Origin: Streptomyces hoynatensis
Lineage (GTDB): Bacteria; Actinomycetota; Actinomycetes; Streptomycetales; Streptomycetaceae
Assembly (NCBI RefSeq): GCF_003626535.1
Contig: NZ_RBAL01000015.1
Coordinates: forward strand, 62,001-126,000
Direction: 5' to 3'
Length of the DNA stretch: 64,000 nt
Positions 32,475-41,066 of this stretch are shown one piece after another. Within the stretch, counting starts at the first letter, position 1; each line of letters starts with the position of its first letter. The translations under genes and the position numbers were made by a program. The notes under the pieces were generated by a model. That model had not been told where the DNA came from, did not search any database, and was given only the letters and a program-made list of their open reading frames with translations.

Positions 32475-35400
32475 ATGACCAGCGCCTCCCCCCACCGCAG
32501 ACGCCGGCCCCCGGCCGCGTCCGGCGCCCGGCAGGACCTCGCGAGACGCAGGCTGGAGCGCGCGCTGCGCGCCGAGGTCGAGGGCGAGGTGCGTTTCGAC
32601 CCCGGCTCGCTGGCCCTCTACGCGAACGACGCCTCGAACTTCCGGCAGGTCCCCGTCGGCGTCGTCGTGCCGCGCAGCCTGGAGGACGTGGTGGCCACCC
32701 ACCGCGTCTGCCGGCGCTTCGACGTTCCGCTCCTCAACCGCGGCGGCGGCACCAGCCTGTCGGGCGAGACCGTCAACGAGGCCGTGGTGATCGACCACTC
32801 GAAGTACCTGACGCGGATCGGCGACTTCGACCCGGAGCGCCGGCTGGTGACCTGCGAGACCGGCGTCGTCAACGAGGAGCTGAACCGGCACACGGGCGCC
32901 GCGGGACTCGTCTTCGGCCCCGACCCCTCCTCGCACTCGCGCTGCGTCATCGGCGGCAACATCGGCAACAACTCCTGCGGCACCCATTCGCTGCAGTCCC
33001 AGCTCTACGGGCCAGGGCCGCGCACCTCGGACAACGTGCACGCCCTGGAGGTGGTCACCTACGACGGCGTCCGCTTCTGGACCGGCACCGGCGAGGAGGA
33101 GCGGCTGGCGGACGTCATCAGGGCGGGCGGGCGCAAGGGAGAGATCTACGCCGCCCTGCGCGACCTGCGGGACAGGTACGCCGGCCTCATCCGCGAGCGG
33201 TTCCGGCCGGTCTCCGAGGTGCCGCGGCGCGTGTCCGGCTACAACCTGGACGAGCTGCTGCCCGAGCGCGGCTTCAACGTCGCCCGCGCCCTCACCGGAA
33301 CCGAGGGCACCTGCGTCACCGTGCTGCGGGCCGTGCTCCTGCTCACCCCCGCTCTGCCCGAGCGGGCCCTGGTGGTGGTCGAGTACGGCGACCTGGCCGA
33401 GGCGGGCGAGCCGGTGGCGGAGATCGTGGAGCGCTGGCGGCCGATCGGACTCGAGGCCGTGGACCACCGGCTGGTCCGCGACCAGCGGCTCCTTGGCATG
33501 AACGCGGAGAACCTGCCGCGGCTGCCGCGCCCCGGCGGCGGCGCCTGGCTGCTGGTGCAGTTCGGGGCGGACGAGCCGCGGGAGGCCGTGGAGCGGGCCG
33601 GGGCCTTCGCCGACTGGCTGACCGCGGAGCGCGGCGTGGCCCGCGAGCGGGTGACCCGGGCCGGAAGCGCCCAGCTCGGCGGCAGCAGCGAGGCCCTGTG
33701 GTCGATCCGGGAGAGCGGCCTCGGCTCCTCCGCCTTCTCCCCCGAGGGCGTGGACCACTGGCCCGGCTGGGAGGACTCCGCGGTGCCGCCGGCCAGGGTG
33801 GGCGCCTACCTGCGGGAGCTGCGCGCCCTGCTGGACCGCCACGGCCTGTCCGGCGCCATGTACGGGCACCTGGGGCAGGGCTGCATCCACTGCCGGCTCG
33901 ACTTCGACCTGCGCAGCGCCGCGGGCCTGGCGCGCTACCGTGCCTTCCTCACCGAGGCCGCCGACCTCGTGGTCTCCCACGGCGGCTCCCTCTCGGGCGA
34001 GCACGGCGACGGGCAGCAGCGCGCGGAACTCCTCGACAAGCAGTACGGCCCGGAACTGGTCGAGGCGATGCGGGAGTTCAAGCGGATCTGGGACCCGCGC
34101 GGGCGGATGAACCCGGGCAAGGTCGTGGACCCGTACCGGATGGACGAGAACCTCAGGCTCGGCACCGACTCCAACCCGCCGCGGCCCGCGGTGACCTTCG
34201 CCTACCCCGAGGACGGCGGGGACTTCGCGCACGCGGCCCTGCGCTGCGTGGGCATCGGCAAGTGCCGGGTGCCGCGCGCGGAGACCACCATGTGCCCCAG
34301 CTACCAGGTCACCCGGGAGGAGAAGCACTCCACCCGGGGCAGGGCGCGGCTCCTGTTCGAGATGCTGCGCGGGGAGGTGATCACCGACGGCTGGCAGTCG
34401 CGGGAGGTCGCGGAGGCCCTCGACCTGTGCCTGTCCTGCAAGGGCTGCACCAGCGACTGCCCGGTGGGAGTCGACATGCCGACCTACAAGGCGGAGTTCC
34501 GCCACCGGCACTACCGCTCCCTGCGCAGGTGGCGGCCCCGCCACGCCTACGCCCTCGGCTTCGTCGACCAGGCCGCCCGGCTGGCCGCCCTGCTGCCCGA
34601 GGCCGCCGCCCTGCTCACCAGGACGCCCGGCCTGGCGCGGCTGACCAAGCTCGCCGCCGGGATCGACCCCAGGCGCCCGCTGCCCGGCTTCGCGCCGACC
34701 ACCCTCCAGCAGTGGTTCCGCCGCCGCGGCGGCAGCCGCAACCCACAGGGCAGGCCGGTGGTCCTCTTCCCCGACACGTTCACCAACCACCTGCACACCG
34801 ACGTCGGCGTGGCCTGCGTCGAGGCCGTCGAGGCGGCCGGCTGGCGGGTCCTCCTGCCGGCCGGCCACCTGTGCTGCGGGCGTCCCCTGTACGACTACGG
34901 CTTCCTCGACGCGGCCGTGCGGTACCTGCACCGGGTGCTCGGCGCGCTGCGCCCGTACGTGCGGGCGGGGGTGCCGGTCGTCGGCATGGAGCCGAGCTGC
35001 CTGGCGGTCTTCAAGGACGAGCTGGGCAAACTGCTGCCGCACGACGACGACGCGGCCAGGCTGGCGGGCGGCTCCTACCACTTCCCCGAGTTCTTCCGCG
35101 CCTTCGGCATCGAGCCGCCGCCGCTCACGGGCCGGGCCCTGCTGTGGGGCCACTGCCACCACCGCGCCACCGGCGGGATGGAGCCGGAGCGCGCGCTGCT
35201 GGAGCGGATGGGCCTGCGGGTGGAGCCGGTGACGGGGGGCTGCTGCGGGCTGGCCGGCTCCTGGGGTTTCGAAAGCGGCACATACGGGATCTCCATGGAC
35301 TGCGGGGAACAGGCCCTGTTCCCCGCGGTGCGGGAGGCCGCCGCGGACACGCTGGTCGTGGCCGACGGCTTCTCCTGCCGCACCCAGCTGGCGCACGCGG

Positions 35401-35582
35401 CGCCGGGCCCCGCCCCGGTCCTGCACACCGGGCAGGTGCTGCGGCTGGCCACGGCCGCCGGCGGCGTGGACGAGGTCCGCGCGCGGCCGGGCGCGCCCCT
35501 GGCCCGGCGCGCGGCGCGCGTCGCCCTGGCGGCCGGCGCGGTCGCCGCCGCGGGCGCGGGCCGCGCGCGCCGGCGGCCGTGA
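32475..35582 (+). CDS. FAD-linked oxidase fused to Fe-S and CCG domains (D-2-hydroxyacid dehydrogenase type)
   Basis: This 1035-residue protein joins three parts. First is an FAD-binding type-4 domain: VPLLNRGGGTSLSGETVNEA, DPSSHSRCVIGGNIGNNSCG, ALTGTEGTCVTVLRAV. Second is an FAD-oxidase C-domain: YGHLGQGCIHCRLDFDL, HGGSLSGEHGDGQQRAELL. Third is a GlpC-like part with two ferredoxin clusters (CVGIGKCR...TMCPSY and CLSCKGCTSDCPVG) and two CCG domains (GHLCCGRPLYDYG, GGCCGLAGSWGF). This layout is that of YdiJ/Dld-II-type enzymes, which oxidise D-lactate, D-2-hydroxyglutarate or glycolate and pass electrons through Fe-S centres to quinone or another acceptor. The C-terminus ends in a hydrophobic Ala-rich helix with an Arg cap, possibly a membrane anchor. 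It lies 61 bases before an oxidase operon, suggesting it feeds that chain. The substrate is not determined. Confidence 0.88.
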   Translation: MTSASPHRRRRPPAASGARQDLARRRLERALRAEVEGEVRFDPGSLALYANDASNFRQVPVGVVVPRSLEDVVATHRVCRRFDVPLLNRGGGTSLSGETVNEAVVIDHSKYLTRIGDFDPERRLVTCETGVVNEELNRHTGAAGLVFGPDPSSHSRCVIGGNIGNNSCGTHSLQSQLYGPGPRTSDNVHALEVVTYDGVRFWTGTGEEERLADVIRAGGRKGEIYAALRDLRDRYAGLIRERFRPVSEVPRRVSGYNLDELLPERGFNVARALTGTEGTCVTVLRAVLLLTPALPERALVVVEYGDLAEAGEPVAEIVERWRPIGLEAVDHRLVRDQRLLGMNAENLPRLPRPGGGAWLLVQFGADEPREAVERAGAFADWLTAERGVARERVTRAGSAQLGGSSEALWSIRESGLGSSAFSPEGVDHWPGWEDSAVPPARVGAYLRELRALLDRHGLSGAMYGHLGQGCIHCRLDFDLRSAAGLARYRAFLTEAADLVVSHGGSLSGEHGDGQQRAELLDKQYGPELVEAMREFKRIWDPRGRMNPGKVVDPYRMDENLRLGTDSNPPRPAVTFAYPEDGGDFAHAALRCVGIGKCRVPRAETTMCPSYQVTREEKHSTRGRARLLFEMLRGEVITDGWQSREVAEALDLCLSCKGCTSDCPVGVDMPTYKAEFRHRHYRSLRRWRPRHAYALGFVDQAARLAALLPEAAALLTRTPGLARLTKLAAGIDPRRPLPGFAPTTLQQWFRRRGGSRNPQGRPVVLFPDTFTNHLHTDVGVACVEAVEAAGWRVLLPAGHLCCGRPLYDYGFLDAAVRYLHRVLGALRPYVRAGVPVVGMEPSCLAVFKDELGKLLPHDDDAARLAGGSYHFPEFFRAFGIEPPPLTGRALLWGHCHHRATGGMEPERALLERMGLRVEPVTGGCCGLAGSWGFESGTYGISMDCGEQALFPAVREAAADTLVVADGFSCRTQLAHAAPGPAPVLHTGQVLRLATAAGGVDEVRARPGAPLARRAARVALAAGAVAAAGAGRARRRP

Positions 35583-35643
35583 ACGGACGGCGGGAGCGCG
35601 CGGGCGGGCGGGCAGGCAGGCCGGAGGCAGGACGGGAGGACCG

Positions 35644-36324
35644 ATGAGGCAGGCGGACGTCTTCGGCGAGGTCTTCGCCGTGGAACTGATCATGGCGGGC
35701 GCCGTCTTCCTCGCGGTCCTCGCCGCGGTGCTGTACGCCGTGCTGCGCCGCAGGGCCGGGGCGGCGGCCGGGCCCTCGGAGCGGGCGGAACGCCCGCGGC
35801 TCGAGGCGGCGTACGTGGCGGTCCTCGCCGCGGTGGCCGTCTTCCTCGTCGTCTACACCGCCCTGGCCAACCACCGCGAGCACCGCACCGGCCACGTCGG
35901 CGCCCCCGCCGGCCCACCCGCCGCGCCCGAGGTCGTCGAGGTGGACGTCACCGCCTTCCAGTGGTGCTGGACCTTCCGCCACCCGCGCCCGGGCGGCGCG
36001 GGGGCGACGAGCGGGACCTGCCGCGCGGAGGAGGTGCCCACCCTCGTGGTGCCGACCGGGCGCCCGGTGCGCGTGGAGCTCACCTCGCGGGACGTCATCC
36101 ACTCGCTGTGGGTGCCGGAACTGCGCTACAAGATGGACGCCTTCCCCCACCACACCAACAGCTTCACCCTCACCCTCGACGAGGAGGGCAGGTGGCTGGG
36201 GCGGTGCGCGGAGTTCTGCGGCTACCGGCACTACGCGATGCACTTCTGGCTGCGGGCCGTCAGCCCCGGGGAGTACGAGCGGTGGGTGGCCGGTCACCAG
36301 GCCGCCGCGGGGGGCGCCGCATGA
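35644..36324 (+). CDS. Heme-copper oxidase subunit II
   Basis: This 226-residue protein has two N-terminal membrane helices (about 12-38 and 58-80) and a periplasmic cupredoxin domain. CuA ligands are intact: a His in DVIHSLWVPELRYKMDAFP and the loop GRCAEFCGYRHYAMHF with two Cys, His and Met. An aromatic FQWCWTFRHP segment corresponds to the electron-entry Trp region. There is no fused cytochrome c domain and no lipobox. The stop overlaps the subunit I start (ATGA). It is shorter than the main actinobacterial CtaC (about 300 residues), which fits an alternative oxidase. Confidence 0.9.
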   Translation: MRQADVFGEVFAVELIMAGAVFLAVLAAVLYAVLRRRAGAAAGPSERAERPRLEAAYVAVLAAVAVFLVVYTALANHREHRTGHVGAPAGPPAAPEVVEVDVTAFQWCWTFRHPRPGGAGATSGTCRAEEVPTLVVPTGRPVRVELTSRDVIHSLWVPELRYKMDAFPHHTNSFTLTLDEEGRWLGRCAEFCGYRHYAMHFWLRAVSPGEYERWVAGHQAAAGGAA

Positions 36325-38009
36325 GCCTGACCGGAACGGCGGATGTCGAGCCCGCCCGGCACCGCCCCGCCCCGGCGCCGGGCGGCTGGCTCGGCTGGCT
36401 GACCACCACCGACCACAAGCGGATCGGGCTGCTGACCCTGGGCACCTCCCTGCTGGTGATGCTGGGCATGGGGGTGCTCGCCCTGCTGATGCGAGGTCAG
36501 CTGGCCCAGCCCGAGGAGCACCTGGTGGGGCCCCAGGTCTACAACCAGCTGTTCACCATGCACGGCTCGGGCATGATCTACCTGGTCATGACGCCGTTCG
36601 CGCTCGGCCTCGGCGTGTACCTGGTGCCTCTTCAGGTGGGGGCGCCGGTCATCGCCATGCCGCGGGCCACGCTGCTCGGCTACTGGCTGTACGTCCTCGG
36701 CGCGGCGATCATGCTCTCCGGCTTCGCCACCCCGCAGGGGGCGCACTCGGACGGCTGGTTCTCCTACCCGCCGATGGCGGCCCGCACCTACACCCCGGGC
36801 GTGGGCTCCGACCTGTGGATCGCGGGGGTCTTCCTGGCGACCACGGGCGTGATCCTCATGGCCTGGGCGGTGCTGTGGACGGCCCTGCGGAAGCGGGCCG
36901 AGGGCATGACGATGCTGCGGATGCCGGTCTTCAGCTGGTCGATGGCCGCCACCTGCCTCATGGTGATCGGCGCCTTCCCCGCCCTGCTCGCCGCCCTGGC
37001 GCTGCTGGCGGCGGGCCGGGTGGAGCCGGCGGTCTTCGACTCGAACCTGTGGGTGATCGGCTACCAGCACCTCTTCTGGTTCTACGGCCACCCCGTCGTG
37101 TACGTCATGTTCTTCCCCTACCTGGGGGCGGTGGCCGAGGTGCTCGCGGTCTTCTCCGGCCGCCGGTTCTTCGGCTACCGCGGCACCGTGTTCGCGCTGC
37201 TGGTGTTCGCGGCCCTGTCGATGAGCGTGTGGGGGCACCACATGTTCACCACCGGGCAGGCGACGAACGACTACTACTCGCTGACGAGCATTCTGCTGCT
37301 GGTGCCCGCGGGGGTGGAGTACTTCGCGATGCTGGGCACGATCCTCGGCGGGCGGCTCGTGTTCCGCACGCCGATGCTGTTCGCCCTGGCCTTCGTGCCG
37401 CAGTTCCTCATCGGCGGCCTCACCGGCATCATGGTCGGCACCCCCGTCCTGGACTACCACGCGCAGGACAGCTACTTCGTGGTGGCGCACCTGCACTACG
37501 TGCTGTTCGCGGGCAGCGCCTTCGGCCTCTTCGCCGGCTTCTACCTCTGGTTCCCCAAGGCCACCGGGGTGCTGCTGGACGAGCGGCTCGGCCGCTGGCA
37601 CTTCTGGCTGCTCGTCGTGGGCACGAACCTGACGTTCTTCCCGATGTTCTTCCTGGGCTACGCCGGCATGCCGCGGCGGGTGGTCACCTATCTGGACGGG
37701 GACGGCTTCGGGCTGCTCAACCTGCTGTCGAGCTGCGGGGCCGCGGTCCTGGCGGCGGGCATGACCGTGTTCGTGGTGAACCTCGCGCGGGCGGCGCTGC
37801 GGCGGGCGCCCCGCGCCGGGGACGACCCGTGGCGGGGGCACACCCTGGAGTGGGCGACCTCCTCCCCGCCGCCGCGGCTGAACTTCGACGCGGCGCACCC
37901 GCTGCCGCCGCTCACCAGCGAGGCGCCCCTGCTCGACCTCAGGCGGCGGGCGGCGGACGAGGCGCGCGGCGCGCGGGAGGGGCGGGGCGCGCGGGAGGGG
38001 CGGGCGTGA
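36321..38009 (+). CDS. Heme-copper oxidase subunit I lacking canonical D- and K-channel residues
   Basis: This 562-residue, about 12-helix protein keeps all metal-site residues. These are the low-spin heme His in TMHGSGMIY and AHLHY, the CuB ligands in YGHPVVY (with the cross-linked Tyr) and VWGHHMF, and the high-spin heme His in VVAHLHYVLF. The usual proton-path residues are replaced. GAPDMAFPR is here GAPVIAMPR (D to V), GHPEVY is GHPVVY (E to V), and PTGIKVF is PAGVEYF (K to E). The YG before HP recalls the YS of A2-type oxidases. The protein probably reduces oxygen; its proton pumping is uncertain. The C-terminus ends in a repeated GAREGR tail. No subunit III gene is nearby. Its stop overlaps the next GTG. 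Confidence 0.9.
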   Translation: MSLTGTADVEPARHRPAPAPGGWLGWLTTTDHKRIGLLTLGTSLLVMLGMGVLALLMRGQLAQPEEHLVGPQVYNQLFTMHGSGMIYLVMTPFALGLGVYLVPLQVGAPVIAMPRATLLGYWLYVLGAAIMLSGFATPQGAHSDGWFSYPPMAARTYTPGVGSDLWIAGVFLATTGVILMAWAVLWTALRKRAEGMTMLRMPVFSWSMAATCLMVIGAFPALLAALALLAAGRVEPAVFDSNLWVIGYQHLFWFYGHPVVYVMFFPYLGAVAEVLAVFSGRRFFGYRGTVFALLVFAALSMSVWGHHMFTTGQATNDYYSLTSILLLVPAGVEYFAMLGTILGGRLVFRTPMLFALAFVPQFLIGGLTGIMVGTPVLDYHAQDSYFVVAHLHYVLFAGSAFGLFAGFYLWFPKATGVLLDERLGRWHFWLLVVGTNLTFFPMFFLGYAGMPRRVVTYLDGDGFGLLNLLSSCGAAVLAAGMTVFVVNLARAALRRAPRAGDDPWRGHTLEWATSSPPPRLNFDAAHPLPPLTSEAPLLDLRRRAADEARGAREGRGAREGRA

Positions 38010-38374
38010 CGCGGCATCCCGGCTTCCTGCTCGTCGCGGGCTGGGCGCTGCTCAACGGCCTCCTGCTCGCCGTGCTCGCGATCTACGGGGAGAGCGCGAC
38101 CGCCCTGGCCTGCTACGGGATCGCGGTGGGGCTGCTCGCCCTCGCCGCGCTTGCGGTGCTGGCCTCCTCGGTCCGCGGCCCGCGCGAACACACCCGCTAC
38201 CGGCTGCCCGTCCGGCCGGGCTCTGCGGTGCTGCCGCTGGCCGCGGCGGCGGGGCTCGCGGTCCTCGCCTACCCGTACGGCTGGTGGCTGCTGCCGATCG
38301 CCGCCGCGCTGCTCGGCCTGTCCCTCGCCCTGGCGGCCCACGACCGCGCCGCGCGCCCGCGGCGGAGCCGGTGA
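38006..38374 (+). CDS. Small membrane protein, oxidase subunit IV-like
   Basis: This 122-residue protein has four hydrophobic stretches (FLLVAGWALLNGLLLAVLAI, ACYGIAVGLLALAALAVLA, a Pro-rich turn, VLPLAAAAGLAVLAYPYGWWLLPIAAALLGLSLALA). It starts with GTG at 38006 overlapping the subunit I stop. Size, topology and position match subunit IV-type accessory proteins of actinobacterial aa3 oxidases. There is no sequence motif by which I can prove this. Confidence 0.7.
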   Translation: MTRHPGFLLVAGWALLNGLLLAVLAIYGESATALACYGIAVGLLALAALAVLASSVRGPREHTRYRLPVRPGSAVLPLAAAAGLAVLAYPYGWWLLPIAAALLGLSLALAAHDRAARPRRSR

Positions 38375-38447
38375 ACGCGGACGGCTCGGGCGGCATCGAC
38401 AGCACCGGCGGCGCGGAGCGTCGGGGGGCGCGGCAACGCGGTGCGGC

Positions 38448-38975
38448 ATGGACGGGGTGAGCGGCGTGGCCGGGATGGGCGGCGGCGGGGTGGATCTCTG
38501 GGGGGCGGCGCTGATGGGGGGTTCCGGGCTGCTGGTGTCCGCGCTGGTTCCCTGCCTGCTGCTCGCCACCCGCCGCGGCGGGGCCTGGGCCCGGCTGACG
38601 CCGCCCGCCTGGGCGGCCTGGCCCGGCTTCCTGCTGCTGCACGCGGCGACCGTGCTCGCCGAGGCCGGGCACCCCTCGGCCCGCGCGCGGCTGCTCCTCG
38701 AAGGGGCGCTGGCGGCCGGGGCGTTGGCGTTCTGGCTGCCGGTGCTCGTCCCAGGGCCGCGCCGGCTGAGCGCACCGGGCCGCTGCCTCTACCTCTTCCT
38801 GGCCGCGCCGCTGCTCGACCTGCCCGCGGTGGCCCTGGTCGCCTGCGGCCACGCCGCGGGCGGCCTCGCCATGATCGCCGGGATGCTGCCGCTTCCGCTG
38901 GCCGCCCTGGCCGTCACCTGGCGCTGGGTCCTCGCCGAGGAACGGGCCCGGCCGCCCGGCGGCCACCCCGCCTGA
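38448..38975 (+). CDS. CtaG-like membrane protein, oxidase assembly candidate
   Basis: This 175-residue protein has about five predicted helices and His residues at membrane edges (LLLHAATVLAEAGHP, LVACGHAAG). It lies last in the oxidase operon, 73 bases after the subunit IV-like stop. CtaG-type (caa3_CtaG) proteins deliver copper to oxidase subunit I and often sit at this position, but they are usually longer. The call is by context and topology. ATG at 38448 is the only good start. It converges with the cytochrome b gene, leaving 19 bases. Confidence 0.6.
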   Translation: MDGVSGVAGMGGGGVDLWGAALMGGSGLLVSALVPCLLLATRRGGAWARLTPPAWAAWPGFLLLHAATVLAEAGHPSARARLLLEGALAAGALAFWLPVLVPGPRRLSAPGRCLYLFLAAPLLDLPAVALVACGHAAGGLAMIAGMLPLPLAALAVTWRWVLAEERARPPGGHPA

Positions 38976-38994
38976 GGCTTCCCCTGGGCCCGGC

Positions 38995-40719
38995 TCAGCG
39001 GCCGCGCCCGCGCAGCAGCCAGCGCACCGCGTGCCACACCTGCCGGCCCGGGCTGCGCGGGGGCAGCACGCGCGCCCGCGGCGGCGCCGGGTGGGTGGGC
39101 GGGGCCAGGATCTCCTCGATGCGGCGCCGCCGCTCCTCGTCGGCCGGCAGGTCGACCCGCTGCCCGAAGTACCAGGCGCTGAGCGCGTCCCGCACCCTCA
39201 GCCGCAGCGGGCGGCGCCGCAGCAGCCCCCGGCGGTGGTGCCCGGCCGCCGCCGGGGTGCGACCGGTGGGCACCGGCACGTCGCGCACGAGCAGCGCGTA
39301 CGCCGCCTCGGCGGGCAGCGGCAGTCGCTCCTCGGCGTAGCCGCCCGCCGCGGTCCGCACGGCCTCCCCGCTCCCCTCCCCCTCGGCCAGCCGCCTGCGG
39401 TCGGTGGCCTGCAGGCCGAGGCACAGGCGCTTGGTTGCCAGGTAGGCCAGCACGGGCACCACGAAGAAGGCCACCCGGAACACCCAGACGAGGCCCTCCA
39501 GGGAGGTGTGGAAGACGTGGGCGAGCACGTCCTGCCCGCCCGCGAGGAGCAGCACGGCGTAGCCGGCGACGCCGCCGGCGCCGAGCGCGGTGCGGGTGGG
39601 GTGGTTCCGCGGCCGCTCGCACAGGTGACGTTCCTGCGAGTCCCCGGTGAGCCGGCGTTCGAAGAACGGATAGGCGTACAGCACCGCGAACAGGGCCACC
39701 GGCAGGACCACGCCGGTCAGGAAGGTGGTCCAGGCGAGGGTGTGCCCGGCGAGGTCGGTCTCGAAGCCGGGCATCAGCCGCAGCGCGCCCTCCAGGAAGC
39801 CGACGTACCAGTCGGGCTGGGCGTCGAGGGAGGCCAGGTCCGGCCGGTAGGGGCCGTACTCCCAGACCGGGTTGATCTGCACGGTCGCGGCCAGCACGGC
39901 GAGCACGCCGAAGACGGCGAAGAACAGGCCGAGGGACTTGGCGGCGTAGGCCGGCCACAGCGGCTTGCCGACGACGTTCCGGTTGGTCCTGCCGGGCCCG
40001 GGCCACTGGGTGTGCTTCAGGTAGACGACAAGCAGCAGGTGGGCGGTGATCAGCGCCACCAGCAGCCCGGGCAGCAGCAGCACGTGCGCGAGGTAGAACC
40101 TGGAGACGATCTCCTCCCCGGGGAACTCGCCGCCGAAGACGAGGAACGCCAGGTAGGAGCCGACGACCGGGAGGGACAGCATGATGCCCTCGGCGATGCG
40201 CACGCCCATGCCGGACAGCAGGTCGTCGGGCAGCGAGTAGCCGCAGTAGCCCTCCAGGAGCGCGAGCCCGAACATGGTGACGCCGATGACCCAGTTGACC
40301 TCGCGCGGCCTGCGGAAGGCCCCGGTGAGGAACACCCGCAGCAGGTGGCAGCCGAGGGAGGCGACGAAGATCAGCGCCCCCCAGTGGTGGATCTGACGGA
40401 TCAGCAGGCCGCCGCGCACCTCGAAGCTGATCCGCATCGTGGAGGCGTACGCCTCGGAGACGAGGGTGCCGCGCAGCGGCGCGTAGGGCCCCGCGTAGGG
40501 GCGGTGGGCCATGTCGGGGTGGAAGAAGAAGGCGAGGAAGGTGCCGGTGAGGAGCAGCACCACGAAGCTGTAGAGCGCGATCTCACCCAGCAGGAAGGAC
40601 CAGTGGTCGGGGAACGCCTTCCGCAGCAGTTCCCTGCCCGAGTCCAGCGCGGGCAGCCTGGCGTCGGCGGCGGAGACGGCGCGCTCCGCTCTGGCCCGGC
40701 TCTTCGGGGATGAGGTCAC
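38995..40719 (-). CDS. Cytochrome b of a bc1-type complex (QcrB paralogue)
   Basis: This 574-residue protein has the paired heme-b His residues on helices B (IHHWGALIFVASLGCH) and D (AHVLLLPGLLVALITAH). The quinol-site motif PDWY (PEWY elsewhere) lies in DWYVGFLEGALRLMPGFE, as in actinobacterial QcrB, and a long cytoplasmic C-terminal tail follows. The GTG start at 40719 has AAGGGAA at 5 bases. No Rieske (QcrA) or diheme cytochrome c (QcrC) gene accompanies it, so it is a lone paralogue. Next to the alternative oxidase it could pass electrons from quinol to that oxidase with partners encoded elsewhere. Confidence 0.9.
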   Translation of the reverse strand: MTSSPKSRARAERAVSAADARLPALDSGRELLRKAFPDHWSFLLGEIALYSFVVLLLTGTFLAFFFHPDMAHRPYAGPYAPLRGTLVSEAYASTMRISFEVRGGLLIRQIHHWGALIFVASLGCHLLRVFLTGAFRRPREVNWVIGVTMFGLALLEGYCGYSLPDDLLSGMGVRIAEGIMLSLPVVGSYLAFLVFGGEFPGEEIVSRFYLAHVLLLPGLLVALITAHLLLVVYLKHTQWPGPGRTNRNVVGKPLWPAYAAKSLGLFFAVFGVLAVLAATVQINPVWEYGPYRPDLASLDAQPDWYVGFLEGALRLMPGFETDLAGHTLAWTTFLTGVVLPVALFAVLYAYPFFERRLTGDSQERHLCERPRNHPTRTALGAGGVAGYAVLLLAGGQDVLAHVFHTSLEGLVWVFRVAFFVVPVLAYLATKRLCLGLQATDRRRLAEGEGSGEAVRTAAGGYAEERLPLPAEAAYALLVRDVPVPTGRTPAAAGHHRRGLLRRRPLRLRVRDALSAWYFGQRVDLPADEERRRRIEEILAPPTHPAPPRARVLPPRSPGRQVWHAVRWLLRGRGR

Positions 40720-41066
40720 CGCGCTTCCCTTCGACGTGGGGAGGTGCCTGTGCGGGGGACGGTGGGGGCGCCGCGGAGGCGGCGGGGCCGGCCACCCCAC
40801 GGGGACGCACCTTTCCGCTCTTTCCGCGCTTTCCGGTCCTTACGGTTTTTCCAGTCTTTACGGTCTTTACGTTTTTTCTCCGACATTCACCGCGGAAGGT
40901 AGTCGAGGAGCGGGGCTGGGGAGCGGGGACAGGCCGGGTTCCTCGCATCGCGGGGCGGAAACCCGGCCTCCGGCGGCCCCGGCCGCCGCGGTGGCGCGCC
41001 GGGCGCGGCGCGGGCCGGTGACAGGATCGGGAACACGGCTCAGGGCAGGCTAAGGACAGGGAGGAC
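40720..41066. other. Divergent intergenic region with a 9-bp repeat block
   Basis: The interval between cytochrome b (leftward) and the GH15 gene (rightward) holds a 9-bp repeat array at 40811-40873 and no recognisable gene. I found no convincing promoter pair for either side; the repeats are the least GC-rich part and lie about 100 bases upstream of the cytochrome b start. Confidence 0.55.
40811..40873. repeat. Seven degenerate 9-bp tandem repeats (consensus CTTTMCGGT)
   Basis: Seven consecutive 9-mers run CTTTCCGCT, CTTTCCGCG, CTTTCCGGT, CCTTACGGT, TTTTCCAGT, CTTTACGGT, CTTTACGTT. The block is intergenic, pyrimidine-rich on the plus strand, and resembles the 9-bp array at 17725. Confidence 0.9.

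Noticed and set aside
31656..35693. 1345-codon minus-strand frame antisense to entE and the dehydrogenase
   Set aside because: No domain signatures; it is a shadow of high-GC coding on the other strand.
38371..38460. A 29-codon frame starting with GTG overlapping the subunit IV-like stop
   Set aside because: The overlap looks like coupling, but the peptide is low-complexity and there is no independent support; the CtaG-like ATG follows at 38448.
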